NCBI GenBank assembly: GCA_965229445.1
Contig: OZ245876.1
Coordinates: 2,418,001-2,482,000, forward strand
Length of the DNA stretch: 64,000 nucleotides
Source of the DNA: Owenweeksia sp965229445
GTDB taxonomy: Bacteria; Bacteroidota; Bacteroidia; Flavobacteriales; Schleiferiaceae
Direction: 5' to 3'
Shown: positions 59,103 to 64,000 of the stretch, piece by piece
Layout: each line of letters opens with the position of its first letter
Position numbering within the stretch: the first letter of the stretch is position 1
Made by a program: the position numbers and the translations under genes
Notes under the pieces: generated by a model
Database searches by the model: none
Told to the model about the DNA's origin: nothing
What the model saw: the letters and a program-made list of their open reading frames with translations, nothing else

Positions 59103-61169
59103 ATGATGAAAAAGTGTATATCCGTACTCCTATTGGTAGCCAGCAGCTTTCCGGTATTTTCTCAAAACAGCCTGCCCTGTTTTTTTGACCAGGTGACCAA
59201 CATCAGGAAACTGGCAGAAGCCGAAGAAAAAATACAGGCCGCCATTGCAAAGCAATCTAATAGGGCAAACCGCGAATCTATCTCTGACACTATACGCACG
59301 ATCCCCGTGGTGGTGCACATTATCCATAACGGGGGCATCGAAAATATTTCAGATACCCAGGTGCACAGCCAAATCGAGGTTTTGAATGAAGACTATGGCA
59401 AAATGCCCGGCACCAATGGCGATGGTAATGGGGTGGACACCAAGGTACGTTTTTGCCTGGCCAAAATAGACCCTATAGGCCGGTGTACCAATGGCATTGT
59501 ACGCATCAAGTCTCCACTTACCAACCACCAAAGCTACCAGCGCGCTTTGCTGAAAGAGCTCAGCTTTTGGGACAATGAGCGCTACCTCAACATTTACCTG
59601 GTAAAAAGCATCAATGGGAATGTAGGTGGATACTCTTCCTTTCCGGGAGGACCGCCCGATGAAGATGGCGTGGTGGTAAGGCACAATCTCTTTGGAAATA
59701 CCGGGAGTGCATTTTCCAGCCTTGGCAGGACGACCAGCCATGAACTGGGCCACTGGTTTGGACTGTACCACACCTTTAACAACGGCTGTGGAACCGACAC
59801 CTGTACCGATGGCGACTACGTGTGCGACACCCCGCCACAGGCATCGCCCAGCTACAACTGCAACACCCAAAACACCTGCTCCAATGATGTGCCCGATGTA
59901 AACGACCAAAAAGAAAATTACATGAACTACACGCCCGATGCCTGCAAGGATATGTTCACAAACGGGCAGCACCAGCGTATGCAGGCCACACTGGACACCC
60001 TACGCACCCAGATATGGACGAAGGCCAATCTATTGGCCACTGGCTGCGACAGCAATTATGTGCCCCCGGCCAATTGCCCGGTGGTAGCTGATTTTGTAAC
60101 GCTCACCCCCAATATATGTACGGGCAATGCGGTATATTTTGTGGACAAATCCCTGAACCAACCCACCGGTTGGCAATGGACTTTTCAGGGAGGTGTGCCA
60201 TCCACCTCTACCAGTCAAAATCCTACGGTAACCTACAGCTCCACCGGCACTTACTCTGTAGAGCTGGTGGTTTCAGACAGTCTCGGCAGCGATACACTGG
60301 AAATGACAAATTATATAACGGTATACCCACCCGGTACAGGCGATGCACTTTCTTTTGGTGAAAATTTTGACAGCGGAGTTTACCCACCTTCCGGCCTTAC
60401 TATCAACAATCTGGATGGCGGCATTACCTGGGAGCTGGATTCCCTGGCCTCGGTTTCGGGTAATTACTCTATTAAAATCAATAATTTGATTAATACTAAT
60501 TACGGCTCTACCGATGAGCTAGTACTCCCGCACTTTGATTTCGCCACGGCTCACCCTGATTCCTTTTTGTACATGAGCTTTAGTTGGGCCTACGCCAAAT
60601 CGGATCCCACTTTTTCAGATGAGCTACTTGTGTTGCTCTCTACCGACTGCGGATTAACTTATAAGAGGGTGTTCTATAAAACACAGGGTACATTGGCTAC
60701 CGGCCCCACCCAAACCACTCCCTTCGTCCCTGATTCCACTCAATGGAAAGATGCTTTTATCTTGTTAAACACTTACCAAAATGAGTCCTATGTACAACTC
60801 AAAATCGTGAACGTTACCGATGGCGGCAATAACCTGTATATAGACGATATTTATGTGGGAGACGGCTCTGCCCCTAGAACAGTTGGTATCCCGGAAGTAT
60901 CCGAAACCATCGGCAAGGTTTCCCTCTTTCCCAATCCCAGCAATGGGCAAAGCACACTTGAGTTTTCGCTGAAGGGGCGGGGCAAAACGGAGATAAACAT
61001 TTACAGTATTCAGGGCCGACTGGTACAATCAATAAATGAAGAAACAGCAAGCGAAGGACTGCACCGTGTAAGCCTGCCCACCGCCAACCTGTTGCCGGGG
61101 GTATATTTTGTACGGCTCCGCATTGGATCCTCTGAAAAAACAACCAAGATGATTATTACGGGAAAATGA
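59103..61169 (+). CDS. T9SS-secreted M43 zinc metalloprotease with PKD domain
   Basis: 688-aa secreted protease of the pappalysin (M43) group. Signal peptide (CISVLLLVASSFPVFSQ), a pro/N-terminal part, then the catalytic domain with TTSHELGHWFGLYHTF (His213, Glu214, His217, His223) and a downstream Met-turn-like NYMNYTPDACKDMFT. Disulfide-type cysteines occur in CGTDTCTDGDYVCDTPP. A PKD-like domain follows (about 325-405), then a beta-sandwich (about 420-600), and a T9SS sorting domain (about 608-688, SLFPNPSNGQSTLEF). It degrades extracellular protein. It is 4 bases after the small W-C protein, but whether it shares the transcript is uncertain. Confidence 0.93.
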   Translation: MMKKCISVLLLVASSFPVFSQNSLPCFFDQVTNIRKLAEAEEKIQAAIAKQSNRANRESISDTIRTIPVVVHIIHNGGIENISDTQVHSQIEVLNEDYGKMPGTNGDGNGVDTKVRFCLAKIDPIGRCTNGIVRIKSPLTNHQSYQRALLKELSFWDNERYLNIYLVKSINGNVGGYSSFPGGPPDEDGVVVRHNLFGNTGSAFSSLGRTTSHELGHWFGLYHTFNNGCGTDTCTDGDYVCDTPPQASPSYNCNTQNTCSNDVPDVNDQKENYMNYTPDACKDMFTNGQHQRMQATLDTLRTQIWTKANLLATGCDSNYVPPANCPVVADFVTLTPNICTGNAVYFVDKSLNQPTGWQWTFQGGVPSTSTSQNPTVTYSSTGTYSVELVVSDSLGSDTLEMTNYITVYPPGTGDALSFGENFDSGVYPPSGLTINNLDGGITWELDSLASVSGNYSIKINNLINTNYGSTDELVLPHFDFATAHPDSFLYMSFSWAYAKSDPTFSDELLVLLSTDCGLTYKRVFYKTQGTLATGPTQTTPFVPDSTQWKDAFILLNTYQNESYVQLKIVNVTDGGNNLYIDDIYVGDGSAPRTVGIPEVSETIGKVSLFPNPSNGQSTLEFSLKGRGKTEINIYSIQGRLVQSINEETASEGLHRVSLPTANLLPGVYFVRLRIGSSEKTTKMIITGK

Positions 61170-61218
61170 AATACGGCAATTTTGAAGAAGTAACTGCCCT
61201 AAAGAAAATATTGGTAAA

Positions 61219-62537
61219 TTGAATTTTAAGAGACTATTAATCTTGTCCATTACAGCACTCAGTGCATTTTTAACAGGCCATGCCCAGCAAGGGATAGCGC
61301 TTGTTGGCAAACTGCCCATAACAGGTCTGCCCATTCATGATGTATGGGGCTATACCGATACCTCCACCGGTAATGAATATGCGCTGCTATGTGCCAGTAC
61401 GGCTGGATTGCGGGTAATAGATGTCACCATTCCAACTAGTCCATCTTTGGTAGGGAGCATCAGTGGAAACGGGGTGCGTGCCATTGATGTTAAAACCTGG
61501 AAAAACTACGCGTATGTAGTGGCAGAATCGCCATCCATTTCAGGAAAAATCATCGACCAAACTGACCCTACACAACCTGTACTCGCGGGGAATTTTCCCG
61601 CTAGCCACAACATCACCATATCCAATAGCGGCTATTTATATCTTTCAGCTCCCGGCCTTCGGATTTTTGACCTCAATGCTGACCCGGTCAACCCCTCTCT
61701 GGTCTATACCGTCAATACTTGCAAGGGACATGAAATTTCTATTGTGGGACATTTGCTTTATGATTTTTCGGATAATTGTGGCACCAGGATTTATGACATC
61801 AGCCAACCGGACACCTTGGCTCTCTTGGGCACTGTACCTGCTTCCGGCATATTTCACCACAGTGGATGGCCCTCTGCAAATGAAAATTACCTTTTTGTGT
61901 GCGATGAACTGGCCGCGCCAAGTGAAAATGATATTACGATATGGGACATTAGCAACTTATCCAACATCACCTTGGTCGATAGTTTTTCCGATCCCAATTC
62001 CTTTGTCCACAATATTTATGTGGCTGGCAACTATGCCTTTGTTTCTTACTACAGGGCTGGCTTTAGGGTATTTGATGTTACAATTCCTACCAATATTTTA
62101 TTGATGGCGGAATACGATACCGATTCCACCTTGAGTGGGCCGGGCTATGCGGGCAACTTTGGGCTGTACACTTTTTGGGGTAATATCAAAATACTGGCCA
62201 GTGATGAAGAAAATGGGCTTTATATTTTCGCTTTTAACGGGCCAACCACGGGGCTGGTGAGCCGGAAAATAACAACACCGATAATCTTTCGATTTACCCC
62301 AACCCATCTACAGGAATTAGTACTCTGGAATATTCGCTCGATAATCAAAGTACAGTTGAAATAGACCTTTATGACCTCCAAGGGCGAATGGTAAAGTTTT
62401 ATGATGAAGGCACCAAGAATAAAGGGAAGCATCAACTTATCATTTCAACGAAAGGCTTAAACCAAGGAATTTATTATTTAAGAACTCAAGCTGGAACAGT
62501 TGACAAAACCATATGGCTCATAATTATTAACAATTAA
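61219..62537 (+). pseudogene. LVIVD-type beta-propeller T9SS protein, frameshifted before the sorting domain
   Basis: The frame from TTG 61219 encodes a signal peptide (LLILSITALSAFLTGHA) and a choice-of-anchor-B/LVIVD-like propeller: GLRVIDVTIPTSPSLVGS, GLRIFDLNADPVNPSLVY, TRIYDISQPDTLALLG, FRVFDVTIPTNILLMA. At about 62250, after GPTTG, the frame is lost and ends at 62364. The -1 frame carries the rest: LSIYPNPSTGISTLEYSLDN, then IDLYDLQGRMVKFY to a stop at 62537, a perfect T9SS sorting domain. One extra G in the GGGG run (62250-62253) would restore the full protein of about 440 aa. As read, the product would lack its sorting signal. Confidence 0.88.
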
Positions 62538-62546
62538 TAAAACAGC

Positions 62547-64000
62547 ATGAAATACCTGAAAATCATAACGGCAGTAGGTCTGATTCTTTCAGGGTCAATA
62601 CTGTTGACCGCTCAAAACGTAAATATTGACATTGATGCGCAGAAAGTATATCAAACAATGGACGGGTTTGGCACATCGCTGCGGGTGTTTAACGACCCAC
62701 ACATAATAGGCGGCACCACTTCTGACCCTATAACAACAGGTTTAGTAATAAGTACAACAGAAGAGGACACCCTATTGGATTTACTCTACGATAGATTAGG
62801 TCTGACCCGCATACGCCCTGCCACAGGGGAAGATGGTGCCATAGAAAACCCGAATGATAACAACGACCCTGACAGCACGGATTTTTCGAAGTTTGATTTT
62901 ACCTGGAAAAGAATGGATGCCCACATTGATTACGTATCCAGAGCATTGCCCAGAGGCGTAAACACCTATTTTCCCTCTACCATAAAACTCGAAGACTGGA
63001 TGACTGCATCCAACCCAGAAGAATATGCCGAATGGGCCTTTGCCATTATCAAAAGATGGAAAGATCAGGGCTATGAATTGCCCTATTATTCTATAATGAA
63101 CGAACCCGGGTACAGCAGAGGTGGGATTTGGTCGGGCAGCTACATCAGGGATTGTATTAAAATTCTTGGCCCAAAGCTGGATGCTGCTGGCATCAACACA
63201 AAAATAGTAGTACCCGATGACCTGAATGCCAACGAAGCCTTTACAAGGTCTCAAGTAATTATGGCTGATTCTGCTGCACGAAAATATGTCGGAGCACTGG
63301 CTTATCACCTGTACGGTGGAAACAGCACAAACAAAACCGCTATGATGCAGCTTGGCCAGCAGTACAATGTTCCTGTGTGGATGACGGAATATTCTCGAAG
63401 CAATGCTTTTACGTGGGCAAATGATATCCACGATGAGATTGCAAATTATGGTGTTTCTGCGGTAGATAATATGTGGGGATTTTTCGGGCAACAGTCCAAT
63501 GGTGCCCAGTTAATCAGCCTAAACTATACAGGAACCAATTACTCTGGATACACCATAGAAAAACAATACTACGTGACAGGACAGTATTCCAGATATGTAA
63601 AACCGGGCGCACAAAGGATTGAAGCAACGTCTTCTAATTCTAATGTAAAGGCAACTGCTTTTATTGATGGCGCGAATATGACAGTAGTAGTTATCAATAA
63701 TCACTCTAATACACAGGCAGTAAACTTCACCACTATGGGCTTCAATTTTTTAAATGACCTACAAGTGGTACACACCAGCCAAACCGAAAATTGGGCTGTT
63801 CAGCCTTCCATCACAGCGGTGAACGACAGCTTTACAGCAACCCTCGCCCCAAACAGTATCACCACTTTTACCACTGCTTTGCCAGGGCTGGGGCTGTCAA
63901 ATTATTTGGCAGACAATGGGTCACGCCCTACAATTTACCCAAATCCTACCAGTGATGAAATAACTGTGGACGGACTTGAAGGTGGAAATGATATCCGGCT
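62547..64000 (+). CDS. GH30-like glycoside hydrolase with T9SS domain, 3'-partial
   Basis: The frame from ATG 62547 is open to the right edge (over 480 codons). Signal peptide KIITAVGLILSGSILLTAQ is followed by a TIM-barrel with GH30 features: FGTSLRVFNDPH at the start, YSIMNEPGYSRGGIW with the acid/base Glu186, and VPVWMTEYSRSNAF with the nucleophile Glu281. A beta-sandwich side domain follows (about 330-445), and a T9SS sorting domain begins at IYPNPTSDEI near residue 468 and runs off the window. GH30 enzymes hydrolyse xylan, glucuronoxylan or beta-glucosides; the exact subfamily cannot be told. Ten bases after the propeller gene's restored stop, so possibly one transcript. Confidence 0.85.
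   Translation, partial: MKYLKIITAVGLILSGSILLTAQNVNIDIDAQKVYQTMDGFGTSLRVFNDPHIIGGTTSDPITTGLVISTTEEDTLLDLLYDRLGLTRIRPATGEDGAIENPNDNNDPDSTDFSKFDFTWKRMDAHIDYVSRALPRGVNTYFPSTIKLEDWMTASNPEEYAEWAFAIIKRWKDQGYELPYYSIMNEPGYSRGGIWSGSYIRDCIKILGPKLDAAGINTKIVVPDDLNANEAFTRSQVIMADSAARKYVGALAYHLYGGNSTNKTAMMQLGQQYNVPVWMTEYSRSNAFTWANDIHDEIANYGVSAVDNMWGFFGQQSNGAQLISLNYTGTNYSGYTIEKQYYVTGQYSRYVKPGAQRIEATSSNSNVKATAFIDGANMTVVVINNHSNTQAVNFTTMGFNFLNDLQVVHTSQTENWAVQPSITAVNDSFTATLAPNSITTFTTALPGLGLSNYLADNGSRPTIYPNPTSDEITVDGLEGGNDIR

Noticed and set aside
62796..63491. Minus-strand ORF of 231 codons
   Set aside because: Antisense to the GH30-like gene, whose plus-strand frame has a signal peptide, both catalytic Glu motifs and a T9SS domain.

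Overview
The window comes from a member of the Bacteroidota, probably a marine or environmental Flavobacteriales/Cytophagales-like organism. Several proteins end in type IX secretion (T9SS) sorting domains. There is a FecI/FecR pair, SusC-like and FecA-like TonB receptors, and promoters of the Bacteroidota form TTTG-N19-TAnnTTTG; TTG starts occur. I saw no rRNA, tRNA or CRISPR array, and the genus cannot be told from this sequence.

Region 1 (1-19.9 kb) is chromosomal-looking and moderately AT-rich. It holds the end of a TlpA-like thioredoxin, a DUF1801 protein, a class I GAPDH, and an ECF sigma factor with its FecR anti-sigma factor. These are followed by an STN-domain protein carrying twelve 16-residue repeats, a TonB receptor and an Omp85-type barrel. 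Then come large secreted proteins: a malectin/TSP1/P-domain T9SS protein, a LruC lipoprotein and a T9SS beta-propeller. Last is a copper-linked MbnP-MbnH pair with the wreck of a second mbnH beside it.

Region 2 (about 19.9-59.1 kb) is a GC-richer heavy-metal (copper/silver-like) and stress island. Its left edge holds an IS3-family element (20640-21859) that cuts off a CopB-type ATPase, plus a degenerate HYC_CC_PP gene. The first block is an HMA protein, HYC_CC_PP, a CusA/CusC/CusB tripartite pump, and DUF3347 and TRASH-like metal-binding proteins. A second HYC-like gene, an HMA-AraC regulator, SHOCT and HMA small proteins and a lipoprotein follow. After a strong terminator, an ArsR-type regulator heads a long overlapping operon: DUF2933, DUF5676, membrane AlbA_2, lycopene-cyclase-domain protein, NDH-2, AarF kinase fused to an ATC-hydrolase-like domain, M50-CBS protease, YceI-like protein, PII (interrupted by TAG), UspA, Met-rich lipoprotein and YHS lipoprotein. 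Next are a FecA-like receptor and a chain of ATGA-overlapping genes: NhaA, MFS, K+ channel, archaeal-type GAPDH, DAACS symporter and TRASH lipoprotein. The island ends with a methyltransferase, CopB ATPase, DUF3347 lipoprotein, ATP-cone endonuclease, small proteins and a beta-CASP RNase-like protein.

Region 3 (59.1-64 kb) returns to T9SS-secreted enzymes: an M43 metalloprotease, a frameshifted LVIVD-type propeller and a GH30-like glycosidase that runs off the right edge.

The island reads as one programme: metal is sensed (HMA-AraC, ArsR), bound in the envelope (HYC, TRASH, YHS, DUF3347, Met-rich proteins) and exported (Cus pump, CopB). Respiration, ion balance and glycolysis appear to be backed up by NDH-2, NhaA, the K+ channel and a second GAPDH. 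It is also a mosaic of duplicated modules, several of them broken. The best candidates for something undescribed are the ArsR-led redox operon with the AarF-ATC fusion and interrupted PII gene, the ATGA-coupled ion/GAPDH operon, and the palindrome shared by two HYC promoters.
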